Shown in pieces: positions 12,771-24,966 of a stretch of DNA of 64,000 nt. The stretch lies in the NCBI GenBank assembly GCA_029817715.1, contig JARUPY010000087.1, positions 4,712,001 to 4,776,000 on the forward strand, read 5' to 3'. The notes beneath the pieces are model-generated. The model made no database searches. It saw only the letters and a program-made list of their open reading frames with translations, and was not told the DNA's origin. The position numbers were made by a program, and so were the translations under genes. The stretch is from Melastoma dodecandrum. Lineage: Eukaryota; Streptophyta; Magnoliopsida; Myrtales; Melastomataceae. Position 1 is the stretch's first letter. The number at the start of each line of letters is the position of its first letter.

Positions 12771-13480
12771 TGTAATTCGAGGATGAGCACGAAGAGGAGC
12801 AAGAAGAGGAAGAGGAGGAGATGGATATCCCCGTCGACCAAATTCCGGAACCACCTCTCCATCATCATCAGCCCTGCTCCCCGCCTCCTCTTCTGCGGGA
12901 GTAAGGTACAGGGAGTGCCAGAAGAACAATGCCGTCGGGATCGAGGGGAGCGCGGTCGACGGCTGCGGAGAGTTCATGGCCAATGGGAGGATGGCAGCCT
13001 CGACTCACTGCGCTGCGCCGCCTGCCACTGCCACCGCAACTTCCACCGAAGGGAAACCTCCGCGGAGTCCTCCCCCGGCGGGCTGCTCTACCCTCCACCA
13101 CACTACCACCATTACGGACCCAGCCCTTACCACCAATTCTCCCCGTATTACCGTGCGATGCCAGCTCCCTCGGGGTACCTGCAGCGGAGGGCGGGGCCGT
13201 CGACACAGAGGCAGTTTTCCCTGCCAGCAGCTCCTGGGGGCCGTCGTCGAGCCTGGAGGACTACCCGGGGAGTAGCGGGAGCACGAAGAAGAGGTTCAGG
13301 ACCAAGTTCACGCAGGAACAGAAGGATAGGATGCTGGTGTTTGCGGAGAGGTTCGGGTGGAGGATACAGAAGCACGATGACCCCACGGTGGAGCAGTTCT
13401 GCGTGGAGAACGGGATTAGGAGGCACGTCCTCAATGTGTGGATGCACAACAACAAGCACACCCTTGGGAAGAAACCCTAG
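12771..13480 (+). pseudogene. ZF-HD homeobox gene broken by frameshifts and loss of start
   Basis: The zinc-finger homeodomain protein is spread over three frames. An acidic N terminus ([17 protein letters not shown]) opens at 12782. The first half of the ZF dimerisation domain (YRECQKN to DGCGEFM) is read from 12907 in a second frame. The second half ([16 protein letters not shown]) and a His/Pro/Tyr linker are in a third. The homeodomain ([16 protein letters not shown] to [13 protein letters not shown]) returns to the first frame and ends at TAG 13478-13480. Each of the three shifts is one missing base in or beside a G run. At the expected start, ATG-GAA appears as TTG-TAA (12770-12775). 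The zinc-ligand His of the KNH motif is Asn. ZF-HD genes are usually intronless, so splicing does not explain this. It is a pseudogene, or an active gene with homopolymer assembly errors. Confidence 0.75.
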
Positions 13481-14168
13481 CCCACCCCAAAACCAACGAC
13501 GGTCTTTCGAGCATTACGAACTCCAAAAACAAAAATGGTGGGCTGTCTCATTCTCATTATCTCATCCAACCAAAAAAGAATGTAAGCTTAGGGCTTTTTT
13601 TCTTTCTAGTCAGGCTTTAGTTTGGGTTTTGTTATTATTACTAATTTCTTTTTCTCTCCCTCCATTTCCTCTTATAAATTCCCTTTCCATGTAATCAATC
13701 ATAGTTCTCGTGTTCAGTGTTAGACGACAATTATTTGATCGTAAAAATATTCCGTGAACTCATAGTTCTAAAATTTGTCAATAAGTTCTTGAAATCCGCG
13801 TTGAAAAACACTTTTTTGCCCTTAAAAGATATCGAGGTTATAAAACTCGATTTCGACTTATAAAACACAATCTTCTTTTATTTATTTCTAAGGCACGTAA
13901 CTTCTACCTCTTTCCCCATTATAATGTTGTTCTGCCATTATTACAATGTTTAGGAAGTTGTAGTGGCATGGATCATCAGGAAATGTAGAATATTGTCGTG
14001 AACCTGAGAGTCCACGCGAGCGAGCGAGAGTGCGTGCTCCTGAGTCTGTCCGGTATCGATGTAACAAAAACGCGGGAGGTCTGATTTTCTTTAAAATTGC
14101 ATGCAGAGAGATGAGATCAGGAGGAGGAGATGACATGTGAAGGTGGTACTAAATTTTCAGGGACTTTA
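13481..14168. other. 3' flank of the ZF-HD locus, no gene recognised
   Basis: This is AT-rich sequence without domain-bearing reading frames. It lies between the broken homeobox gene and the target-site duplication of the Mutator-like element. Confidence 0.35.
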
Positions 14169-14177
14169 TTTTCTTTG

Positions 14178-15105
14178 GGCAAAATATCGGATTTTGGCCC
14201 TAATTATCGGGCTATTTTCATCTGTGGCCATAACTTTATTTTTTATTTATTTATGGCCATAACTATGACATTGATTTTGTTTCGTAACGCCGTTGGTAGA
14301 TCTTACCTACGTGGACTAACGGCTGAACTCGTGGCAACAAACGTGGCCATCCTGTCTTTTAGAAAAAAGACAAAATATCGGATTTTGGCCCAAATTATCG
14401 GGCTATTTTCATTTGCGGCCACGACTTTATTTTTTCTTAATTTATGGCCATAACTATGACATTGATTTTGTTTATGCCATCGACGTAGCGCCGTTGGTGG
14501 ATCTTACCTACGTGGATTAACTGTTGAACTCTCGTGCGAATGTGGCAATAAACGTGGCCATCATGTCTTTAAAAAAAACCCAAATTAATAAAAACCGTAA
14601 ATCCCCTCCCCAGATGTTCACGACCCTCCTTAATCCTGCTGCCTACTCCACAACCAAACCTTTCGTGGCCTTGCAACCCCAGCAGCAGCATCGCATGTTC
14701 AAGGTGGGGTTCTTCGCTTGGATGGTGATGGGCATCCTGTTCTGTGAATTTATTCCCCCTCTCTCCCCGACGGCTCTTCTATATGGGACATCGAGGCCAT
14801 AAACAAAATCAATGTCATAGTTATGGCCATAAATTAAAAAAAAAATAAAGTCGCGGTCGCAGATGAAAATAGCCCGATAATTAGGGCCAAAATCCGATAT
14901 TTTGTCTTTTTTCTAAAAGCCAGGATGGCCACGTTTGTTGCCACGAGTTCAGCCGTTAGTCCACGTAGGTAAGATCCACCAACGGCGTTACGTCGAGGCC
15001 ATAAACAAAATCAATGTCATAGTTATGGCCATAAATAAAATAAATAAAGTTGTGGCCGTAAATGAAAATAGCCCGATAATTGGGGCCAAAATCCGATATT
15101 TTGCC
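14178..15105. mobile_element. Non-autonomous Mutator-like element (MULE) with 9-bp target duplication
   Basis: The element is 928 bp. It begins GGCAAAATATCGG and ends with its complement CCGATATTTTGCC. The flanks carry an identical 9-base direct repeat, TTTTCTTTG, at 14169-14177 and 15106-15114, the target-duplication length typical of Mutator superfamily insertions. The arms are long and internally repeated. The motif CAAAATATCGGATTTTGGCC starts at 14180 and again at 14371, and two inverted copies end near 14904 and 15103. Between the arms is a GC-richer interior at about 14595-14795, unlike the AT-rich arms, which may be captured host DNA. No transposase is encoded, so mobilisation would need an enzyme supplied elsewhere. 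Confidence 0.85.
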
Positions 15106-15114
15106 TTTTCTTTG

Positions 15115-16944
15115 TCTGGTAAGTCACGATCAAACGTGTTTAGCATGCAAATCAACGCCCCTCCCATCTGTCATGTCTCTATTTAAACCTACTCGCCCCC
15201 GGCCCTTCTAGCCCATCTCGATTATCGAATGGGCCATTTCTCGACGTCCTGCAAGTACCAAAAATATAACTTAAAAGCGATGGAACATAAGAGGGGAAAT
15301 CATGTTTGGAGAGAAGGGAACGTCACGTATCACGAAGCATTAGGGAGGACATGATTCGTGACGTTAAAAAATTGTTTATTTAAGGTGGTAGAGTATGTTA
15401 TTGAAAATGAAAATATATAATATGTCATGTTTTCACTTGACAATTTGAGTTTTTAAGACTATTGATATTTACTGTTAACAAAATTTAAAAAAAAAATGAA
15501 AATAGGCCACAAAAGTCCGGACCAAACGTGAATTGGACTGAACAAAATATGTAACACGAGATTGGGAAGTGACTTTCAGAAGTTTGAGGGTTGGACACGC
15601 AGAAGAACTACTTATAAAAGACAATGTTGTCATGTGCTTGGGATCGGGAGGAGAAAAACAAAATGAATGGTACTTACTTGTAAGTCAAGTTCATCACCTC
15701 AAATCTCCCTATTTAATTTCTTATTTTTTACCCTCGTTTTTACTTCAATCGAACATTTATGCTGCGTAATTCGAGCTCGACTTGGATAGCGCACGCTAAA
15801 ATTTTGTGCGGAAGTTTCTTTTAACGGAAAACCTTCAATCAACTTTGATAATTTTGTACGTGGATGGTCAGCTGAAGTTAATAAACCAATCCTACGAGAT
15901 GAACGGAGTCAGTGATGTGGCATGTGTAGGTTTTATCGGAGGAAGCGGGGGTTCTCCAAGTTGTCGGAGAAACCAAGCCCCAACACACTCCCCGTTCCCC
16001 CAATCTTAGGACATTATATGGCGGGGGTGTCTCCTTGAACCTCGACCTTCTACTGCCGCTAGTTAGTACAACGCCCCCAGACCCCTCTGCTGCCTTTTCT
16101 ATATCTATTTTCATTGAGGACCAATCCGAGGGGTCTCTTCCCCCAACCCGAGGGATATGTGAAAATAGTGGACCCAACGGAAACTTGGGTCCCAACATCA
16201 CCAACCCCCTCCCACCCGAAAGGAAAAATAAAGGAAAACATCTGGTTAAATTTGCTTCTAGGAAATGGGGAATGACACCTCCCAGAGTGATCTCGTTTAG
16301 TAAAGAATTGTGTTGCTTCTATGGCTGGTTTTAGAGAGACATGCTATGGAGGACAACTCATAATTACCATGGGGCTGATAGATCAATCAAGCTTATGGGT
16401 TCCCCCGGGGAGGGGAGGGGGCTCCTGCAATAACACATGGGTTATAGAGACGGTGATGGTGGTGGTGGATATATTAAAACCAAAAGATGAGGTTTCCAAC
16501 TGCCCCCTATCACATCCCCTCCTTTTTAACTTTGTTTCAATTTTGGGGCTGACATAAAGATTATCAATGGGACCACCCCCCCTCCTCACAAAAACTGAGA
16601 TCCCATTCCCATCCCCCCCACCCCAACATTTCAGTGTTTACAGCTGTTGAGATGAAATGAAGATTATATTCGTATCCCATTATTGGGGATCAGATCCCCA
16701 ATATGAATATATCTTATCTGTTTTTATTTGAGTCTATAATTAATATAAAAACCAAGTTTTGAAACATAAAAGAAAAGACAGACTCCGCACCGCACTATTC
16801 GGATAAATTGAGACGGTGTTGGGCTCAATTTCAACAGAATATGGGCCATGCAGGCCCAAATAGCAAGCGTCCAAATGCTAAACTAAACTACTCTTAAACT
16901 TTTGACGGGAATGCCAGAATAAGAATGAAGCATCCCCACCTTCA
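15115..16944. other. Intergenic, no gene recognised
   Basis: Short frames on both strands carry no recognisable domain. The sequence next to 16945 is downstream of the minus-strand hydrolase gene. No RNA gene was seen. Confidence 0.35.
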
Positions 16945-17489
16945 TCAGATCATCTTCTCGACAGAGTCGAGGAATGCCGTCATTGTCTCCAACCCCTTCT
17001 CGTCTGATCAGGAAGAATGACCGGTCAAAAACACACACCAAGACAACGCGGGACGGTAACGAAAGAAGAGAGCAGGGCAGAGCAAGAGCAGCAGAGGAGC
17101 GCTGACCGAGCCTCGGGACGGTGTGGCCTTTGGGATGGTGAATGACGACGGGTTTGGAAAAGGACTCCAGGAGCTCCTTACCGTAAGGCTTCAAGAAATC
17201 GGTCTCCCCTGGTAAAAATACAAGGAGATAAAAAACAAGAATTGAGAGGAGCCCCAGATTAGTGTTTATGATGGACGATGAACAACAACAGCAAAATGGG
17301 GATGATGAGGGAAGCACCGAGAAAGTGGAGGGAGGGACAGGTGATCGGGGTGGAGTAGGCTTTCTCAGCCAGGGATTGGGACTTGAGCTTGGCACCCCCA
17401 ATTATCACCAACAGCTTAATCTTCCCGACCTTGGTCAGTGCCTCCCCCTGCAGCGCCAGACACTCGACGTGTTCGTGAAATCAACGTCG

Positions 17490-17520
<31 letters not shown>

Positions 17521-18202
17521 ACTAAGGAACTCGAATCACGACCCAATTGAATTGAATAATACCAAACACGAAATCACGAAATCATTGGGTGATTTTTAGC
17601 CAAAAATAATTTAATAAAGAAAGGAGGAGGGTTGGTCGGAGGGATCGTGACGCACCCGCGACTGTAGACCCGGGAGAGCCGCCGACAGGATCGCTCCCTG
17701 TCATAAATCAATAGTATTATTATTAAAATTCAATCGGAGGAGAGGCCATCCTTCCAAATTGATCTTCAATTGGTGTTTTTTTTTTTGACCTGGGAGAAGC
17801 CGAGGAGACCGTCGAAGGGTCCGTGCTTGATCATGTAGTCCTGTATGTAATCCAGGCATTTGTCGAAGTTCACGTACTCCGTGAATTCCTGACATCGGGG
17901 GATAACAGATTTTTGTATATCGAGAGTTTTGGAAGGGATTGATTGTATTTTTTCAGAAGGAAGGAAAGGGGAAGGGGGGGAGGGACCTTGTTGAATTGGA
18001 ACCACTCGTAGTAAGGGGGGTCGAAGATGCCATCGACGTCGGACTTACCCTGGGAGGGGAAGGGGGCGTCGGGGAAGACTAGGTCGAGCCTCGAAAGGAC
18101 GGACTCCGGCCACTTGTTGACCTGCTTCTTAAGGATATCGCCGCTGGTCCTGAACCCGTGGAGACACAACATCCTGGGCTTCCTCGCAACCTCCGACTCC
18201 AT
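16945..18202 (-). CDS. FSH1/OVCA2-type serine hydrolase (alpha/beta hydrolase), six exons
   Basis: The minus-strand exons are 17987-18202, 17790-17888, 17656-17697, 17318-17447, 17107-17208 and 16945-17003. All introns are GT-AG, phases agree, and the product is 215 residues. It opens with MESEVARKPRMLCLHGFRTS, the typical start of plant FSH-family esterases. The catalytic triad is visible: Ser104 in GFSQG, Asp166 in GETDFLKP, and His191 in GHTVP. PPYYEWFQF and VIIGGAKLKS are further family blocks. The family consists of serine hydrolases whose natural substrates in plants are largely unknown. Residues 1-12 show no signal peptide, so the protein is probably cytosolic. The third intron contains a 21-base C run followed by 11 A (plus strand 17490-17521). 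All expected blocks are present and no lesion was found. Confidence 0.9.
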
Positions 18203-18745
18203 GTTCTTTTTCTGAGGGGGCGTGGGAGGAATGAATGAATGAATGAATTGAGGAGAGAGCAGCGTGTGAATTTGAGGGGGTGGTGTTGGCTTGGCCAGGC
18301 CAAACTACAAAATCCCCAAATGGGGAAACTTGGGATTCTTCGTCGTTTCTAAGGGGTGGGGAAAGTGGGGGGAATGATCCCATCCTACCGTCATGGATGA
18401 TCCTTTTCTTTCTCGTATATGTTTTTCTTTTTGGGGTCGGTCAGCACACGTGCTCTGCAACTACTTGAATTCACGGATTCCCCTCCTTACTATAAAATAT
18501 TTAATGAAATAGATCATTAATTAACTAATTATAAAATTAAATCTCAAATATCGAATTATCTATTTTTTTCGGGTGAATTCAGACGCCTTTTTGGGGTTGC
18601 AAGAGTACGTTAGAATATGGAATTGGCCCATACGTAAAGTTTAACATATCTAATAAGGATCCACTCTAAAATCAATTAGTTGTAGAGGGAATAGTCGGCT
18701 GTACTTTGGGACATGGGATTGGGTTTACCCCATTGCTAGCCTTTT
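18203..18745. other. Upstream region of the hydrolase gene, no further gene
   Basis: On the minus strand this holds the hydrolase 5' region, with a GAAT tetranucleotide run near 18230-18246 (plus orientation). No TATA box stood out. From 18480 onward the sequence is AT-rich without features. Confidence 0.35.
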
Positions 18746-18954
18746 TCAACAACATGAGGAAGAGCAGCAACCTGACTTCCGTGTATCCGTGCATGGAAAA
18801 TCCAGCCGCACACACTCATTGGCATATTCCATGGAGTCTCCCTTGAATGGAAGTGAACCCGACAAGACGGCAAGCAGCAGGATACCCGCGCTCCATACAT
18901 CCACTTTCTTGCCGTAATTACCACGCACAACTTCTGGGATGACAAGAGCCAGCG
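18746..18954 (-). pseudogene. Fragment of a Ser/Thr protein kinase (subdomains VIII-X)
   Basis: After an acceptor (TTTTTGTTCCAG) the minus strand reads IPEVVRGNYGKKVDVWSAG and LSGSLPFKGDSME. These match kinase subdomain VIII (the APE motif, here IPE), subdomain IX (DVWSAG), and the following block. The closest relatives I recall are PEPKR2-like kinases. The expected continuation after GDSME is disrupted: LDFPCTD is followed by a Cys/Ser-rich tail and a stop. No catalytic HRD or DFG segment was found on this strand within 2 kb. I treat it as a degenerate kinase piece, but it could be one exon of a gene whose other exons I failed to see. Confidence 0.5.
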
Positions 18955-21415
18955 CTGGAACAAAAAACATTTGACATCGACTTACAACCAAGTAACAGAC
19001 AACAATCACAAAATTCCAGTTGAAATAACAAGGAACTCTTTGTAACCGAGGGGTAATCCAACCAGATTGAAAATGTGGGCAGTCTCTGAGCAACTTATTG
19101 CTAGAGAACGGAAATCGCAGAGGATATAATGTGCAGGCAGACTAATGAAGCCATTTTAGACGAGTTGTTGTTGTCACCTCTCATCTGAAGCCGTCTAAGC
19201 AAACGATGTGCAGAAACATAGCACGCTCCCTATTCCCTCATACTAGGCACATTACTTACTACAAAATGTAATCTTCTCATGATATTCTTTTCCAGGAAGA
19301 GGTCATCAGGTGAACTGGCTCAGATAATACTCGCCCTTCCTGTTAATCTAGTAGATAACAACGACAACAAACCTCTCTTCCTGGTCTGAGTACGTGTTAC
19401 CTCTCCGATGGTACCACATACTAAAAGCATTGGTGATAAAACTCACCATTTGCCACTACGGGCGGCCACTCTCAGACTTACTAATGACTCAACAAAAGAA
19501 GTATCCCACCTTCAGCACCATATAGAACACCATCAGACATAAGGCAAGCAAAGAAGAACAAAGATCTTTCTGATCTTTCTGGGAGTACCCGAATTCGATA
19601 TTGATCATTAAAATTGGTCATATCATCTAAAGAAGCAGGTATAACTTCTGTTTACAGGATATAGCAAAACTGTTTAGGTATATGTAACTTGAGATACTCA
19701 TATGCACTGATAATTCACTTGCACATTTGCGGTAGCTGATGATTGCTAGTGCAACAGTTCAAAGGTTGTTTCCTCGTCACCACATAACTAAAGTAAGCCA
19801 TACAAAACAGTTCAAGCATCGTCACAGTAGGAAACATCTTTACTACTTGTTCAGGTCACTTTCACCTCTATCATAAAAAAAAGTTCAGCAAGGGCATAAA
19901 GTTTCAAAGATGCATCAGACCATCTTATCGGAAGAAAAAATCTCATTGCGTATCCTAAATCTGGGAGCTTTAGCTTTCTTTCCTAAGGTGACAGGAGAAT
20001 ATTCTTGTGGAATGCGGATCCCTGTTGCTGTGAGAAATTACCTCTTTCACCATTTGATCAATCAAACACTGAAGCGCACAACTCCATCATGGGGTCGATC
20101 TTGTGGTCCATAAGCAATTGCGAGCAGGCGTTCCGCACAGTTTTCTTTCTCTCATCTATTCGATAAACACGAAAAGGATAATGACATGGAAAGACCTGAA
20201 CTCTGCTACAAACATGGGTGTGCACGGACCATCCGGCAAATAATCACCGTATCTCATGCATTGTTACTCTTTCATCCAGAAATTGATCGAGTTTTTATCC
20301 TTTTCCTTGACATACTAAAAGATTTTCAATGTTTCAGCAATGGCACAACTATTGGATATTTTCTCGTGACCATCTATCCTTAAAAATTAGAATGCAAAAA
20401 CTTAGCCCCCCGACCCTCCGACATCCAAAAAATCCTACATCTCGACTGCACGCACTCATAACATCTTGACAAGCACAACAACTGCATCCTCTACCCACGC
20501 ACCCCCACAACAAGCACCTTCTACTAAACCCCATGAATCTAAATACTTGTTAAAATCGCCAGTGTCTGAAAATGGAATCCTCCCCTCCTTGAGCTCACTC
20601 CTTCGGAACTGTGGTGATTGAAGCTGCATATCCTCACCAGCTCCAACTGCAGCAAAAATTAACCATGTTCCAACTGTTTGGGCCTTGTTGGTTCATCACA
20701 GCTTGACCCCTTTCTCTCCCATATCTTAAGTTTGGAAGGAAGCCAATCAATTGGTAGCACCTATTTTTAAGATGCTCTTTCTTCCCTCATTGTTCACAGG
20801 CTATCTCAGGTCTGAATTTCTTCCTTTCGGCCATCTCAGGTCCGAATTTCTTCCTTTCTCCCTCAATGTTCATGGGCCACCTCAGGTCTCACTTCCCAAG
20901 GTCTTCCACTCCTGCCAATTTTTGATTTGTCTCTAGCATCCCTGCTACTACAATTGGACTCCCAAATAACATGGCTTCTTCACTCCTTTGCTTCTGTTGC
21001 ATTCCCTCCCTTTGGACGGTGTTATAGGCTTCCCCTAGCGTGGGAAAGGGTTTCCTTAATAGAATATGGCTCGCCAATGCTCCGTACTCCCGATTCAGCC
21101 ATTCAAAAACTTGAACACCACATCCTTTTGTCGATCCTTAGAGTAAATCTTTCACAAACCAGAATCACATTTCTCACGCTCACATCGTGGTTAAGGATGA
21201 TATACCCTCAACTGCCTCGTAGTTGACAACATTTCATTATAAAAAGTAGAGACCATCTTCGTACCCTACACTAAATTGTGATATTGTTATCGAAGTTGAC
21301 ATACCCAAGCAGTTGTCCATAACGATCCTAGAGTTCCCGCACATACTTCTCTTGTAGTGTTCAGATAAAATATAGTCGAAGCTATAGGGATGGAGACAGA
21401 CCGATCACTCACCTG
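18955..21415. other. No firm gene; isolated exon-like segments on the minus strand
   Basis: Two minus-strand stretches look exon-like but were not assigned. At about 20615-20651 and below, a good acceptor (TTTTTGCTGCAG) precedes GAGEDMQLQSPQFRRSELK, with a possible donor GTATTT near 20547. At about 20060-20150 the reading NACSQLLMDHKIDPMMELC is open. They could be upstream exons of the kinase-like gene at 18746-18954 or of an unrelated relic. The rest of the stretch shows nothing. Confidence 0.25.
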
Positions 21416-24360
21416 TGTAATACCTCAAATTATACTATAGGCCACTATTTTTTTTAGTCCAGTACATAAACCTAGTCTAAAATAATATGAAGTCCAACCT
21501 TCATTTTTAAAATTAACAAAATGGCCAAAACCCGATTCAAGCCTACCCCGGTTTTTATTTTTATTATTTTATTCTATTTGTTTTAATTTTTGACCTTATC
21601 CTCTTCAACGGTTTTCACCTTCTCGTACCAAGGACAACTCATATTTATCCGGAAAAAAAAAATAATCTCAATCAAGCGAGAATTTTCCAATCAATCCGAG
21701 ATTTCAGGTGAGATTTCTTTTCCTTTGATTCCTCTCTTTCACACGCTATCCCCACAAAAATCCCAACACTTCCGAGATTCTAGGGGGGGCAGAATTTTCT
21801 TCCTAAGGAATTCTTCTAAATGCGGTAGGTGAAGATAGGGGGAAGGGGTAGACACACCTAAAAAAAAGGAATGACCCAAAATCTTTAAAAAAAGAAAAAT
21901 CACCACCAGTGAGACGATGAGTTCTTGTTTCTCCTCGGCCGTGTTCCCGTCACCCTCCAGCCGAGGTGAGTTCATGCCAAAGACATGAAAAACCCTCCGT
22001 CGCCAACTCAAATCCGGTAGCCATCGACCACGACTGGAGATGGCCGCTGCAACAGCAAACACGATGGCCTTCAACTCCTCTGGACACAGCAGCGGAAACC
22101 AACAACGTCCTCTGGCTCGGCTGTTGAACGTGAATAGGAGCAACAACAACTCCTTTCCCAATCGGAGCTCGAACAACCACCTCCCGCAACCACTTGGCCT
22201 CGTGGGAGGTTTCCTTTGCTACTGATATTTCCTCTTTCATACGCAATTCATGAAATCGGAGGCGAATGAGAAGGCTCCAAAGACGGCCGCAACAGCAGTG
22301 GTCGCAGCCCCAAGGAGGCTATGGCGTATCTCATTTCTAGCAGCCCGCTTCAAAGTTGCTAACTCCCAGCAAAAGGCAGTCCCGACGTCTCTTTCAACTC
22401 CGTCGCCGTAGTCCCGGCTGCGCAGCTCCTCCTCCAGTGTCTCCTCGGATCAGCGGACAGCAACACCCACTTCACTCCTCCGCCCGAAGACCACTTTCCT
22501 GGAATTAGCGACGGTCAGCGATCGGACAGTTTCGTGCCTTCAGTTGTCTATGCCCAGCCACAACCAGTGACAGGACAGCTTGCCTCGACGGCTCATGACG
22601 TCGACGACGTCAATCTTTCTAACCCCACCAAGCCCATGCCAAATAACCAGTAGAGGATTACCGTCATCATCACGACCATCTTCGATTTCAGCCGTAGCAA
22701 CCCAAAGAGACAGCGATGCTTCGACAACAGCGACATTCCAGAACCCGGCAACGGACCTCCCCGAGGCTGCCGCCCTCCAGGTCTCTGGATCCGGCTTCCC
22801 CTCAGCGTCAACAACACAGATTCGGCTACAGCGAACCCAACGACAACACCACTTCCTCTTTCGACGGCCACGTTTACCAGACCAGCTCTTCTCCATCTAG
22901 CGGAGACCCACGGCGGGTTCCCCAAACCGACCTGTAGCAGTCCCATCACTAGCACAGTTAGAGCTCCTGATTCCTCAATGTCACCGAAAAGGATTCCGCG
23001 GCAAGGAAACCCATCGTTTTCGGCCACCCAGATCTGGGAATGGAGCATGCCGAAGCCGCTTCTCAAATTTCATAAGTTGCAATCCCACGCGATGGGCAAA
23101 GTCGAACTCCAAGGGTGTCGTCTCTTCTCCCAATACAGACGACCAGCCTGGATCCTACACACCAGGAACTCCAAGGGCACTGCCTGTTTTCCCAACCCAG
23201 ATGACCAGTATCCAAGCATCGAGCAGGCGTGAACCAACCGAGCGAAGATTTTCTCTACTTCGTCTCATAAGGAAATACATGGACGATGCGGTGGATTTAT
23301 TTGGAATGCTGAAACATTATTCCGTTATTTCGGCATGGACACACCAATGAATTATTCTCCGACGTTCAAGGATTAACCTTAATGGGCCCAAATGCCCAAT
23401 GCAAGTTTCATTCCGACTTGGCATATTCTAATGGGATTACATGGTTTCATTACAAAGTTCTAAGCACACTTGCATTTTTTATTTTTTTTGCATGTACACT
23501 GGCCATGCAACCTTGGGAGATCTTTCCGGAGGCGAGCGTATCAAACCGCATGGATCTTTCCGGATGTCAAAACGATAAAATGGCCCCAACCGTCACCTAA
23601 GGAACAAAGAAAAGTGCGAGCTTTCCGAAATTTCTTTTTATTTCCACATGTAACGGGTCGTGGGCCTAAGTGCATAAGCCCACGATCACTATCCTTCCCC
23701 GCTCCATTTGATCTAAATTTTTTATATGTGGTTGAGATGCATGTTGTTAGACATTTAAGATTTTATCGTCGCATGCTGTCTGTTAAACCAACACACATGA
23801 GTTCGGGCTCAAAAAGCACGAATCGGGTCCAACGTCCATAAAATATTTACATGAATCCGAAGTCATGCCCGGATCGGGTCTAGCACCCGTTAACCAAAAG
23901 CAAACTTTTGGGACAAACGCCACATTTTCGCATGTTTAGATGTAAGAATTAGTAATTAGGAATCCCCAAATCCTACTCTGGTTTTTCGACTTAAATCAGT
24001 TTTCAATACTAACTCGGTGGCGACTCTGTAATAGTTTACTTAAGTTAAACAACAACCACCTTTTTATGGAGCCATTTTGAATGAAGAACTGACGACACGA
24101 GCCGCTCTCGAGTCCTCCCAAATGGTCCTTTGTGAAGCCTACGCGCAGCTTTTCGCCTGTCGGCTTCAAAGAACAGGAGGCGGTTGGCGAAACATCCCGC
24201 AGGTCCATTTAGGAACCAAGGGAGAGTTTAACCCAATTCCCTCTCGCAGCGTCTGACGCTCCAGTCGCGACGCCGACCGGATTGGGCCTTGGGGGAGCTG
24301 GCCCGGATCCTTAGGTCGTCCGAACTGCCACGCGCGTGCTAGGCCGGAAGGCACGCGTAC
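21416..24360 (+). mobile_element. Tat-like LTR plus leader, family B copy 1
   Basis: The left border TGTAATACCTCAAATTATAC is nearly the same as the sequence at 63943 and as the minus-strand start at 48039. The right part (about 23690-24200) matches 45930-46450 in opposite orientation, including CCCGGATCGGGTC, the GTTAACCAAAAGCAAA region, CGGTGGCGACTCTG near 24021, and GACACGAGCCGCT. GGTGGCGACTC fits the primer-binding site that follows the LTR in Tat-type Ty3/gypsy elements. The LTR is then about 2.6 kb and the rest is internal leader. The middle (21900-23230) is CT/GC-rich with chance open frames on both strands and no recognised protein. Confidence 0.5.
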
Positions 24361-24367
24361 AACTGGT

Positions 24368-24600
24368 TTCGGGATTGTCCCGTCAACAAATCCAATCTTG
24401 TTCTTGATGGATAGTGCCAACTCAAGTAACACCTCCATGATGCATAATTTCCATGAGCAAGTTCATGTCATACGATTGTCGCCACCTACAAATCTGCCAC
24501 ATTTACAAAGAATGGCGACCGCGGAGTGCACAAGCCCTCTATCTCCATCTGTCATCTCTGTGAACCTCCTTATATGATGTTGATACCATGAAGGTTTCTC
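24368..24600 (-). pseudogene. Ty1/copia gag N-terminal fragment
   Basis: The minus strand reads ALSIKNKIGFVDGTIPKPV (about 24370-24420). KNK-GFVDG-IPKP is a signature of the N-terminal Gag-like region of plant copia polyproteins. The reading frame joins family-B-like sequence below 24365 and has no upstream copia continuation, so this is a small broken piece inside older repeat sequence. Confidence 0.55.
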
Positions 24601-24770
24601 GAGGAAGAAAGGAAAACAAGCTCTAACTACGTGCTGTGCCCCGTTAACTAACTAACACAACCATCCCTACATTTACGCTTTTGCCACTCTCTTTATTTGT
24701 AATGGGCCCATGAATGCAAACTTGAGCCTTGGAATGGTTTCTATCGAAGGCATTCGGCTCTGACTCGATA

Positions 24771-24966
24771 GCGGCAAAGCCACCTTCCCCGACGCCCATA
24801 GACCAAGCGCCAGTGATCCACGTCCTTCCTGACATCTCCTTCTGGCAGCGATGTCTCCAAATCCGGCAGCGGCAAAACCACCTTCCCCGACGCCCATAGA
24901 CCAAGAGCCAGTGATCCATGTCCTTCCTGACATCTCCTTCCGACAGCGATGTCTCCAAGTCCGCGG
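24771..24966. repeat. 98-bp direct tandem duplication
   Basis: Two adjacent copies start GCGGCAAA at 24771 and 24869. They share ACCTTCCCCGACGCCCATAG, GACCAAG-GCCAGTGATCCA and GTCCTTCCTGACATCTCCTT, with only a few substitutions. The duplication lies in GC-rich retroelement-type sequence and has no recognised coding role. Confidence 0.85.

Noticed and set aside
22540..23232. Several plus and minus open frames of 80-157 codons
   Set aside because: The composition is Pro/Ser/Arg-rich in every frame, as expected of CT-rich LTR sequence. No frame shows protein-like conservation or splice context.
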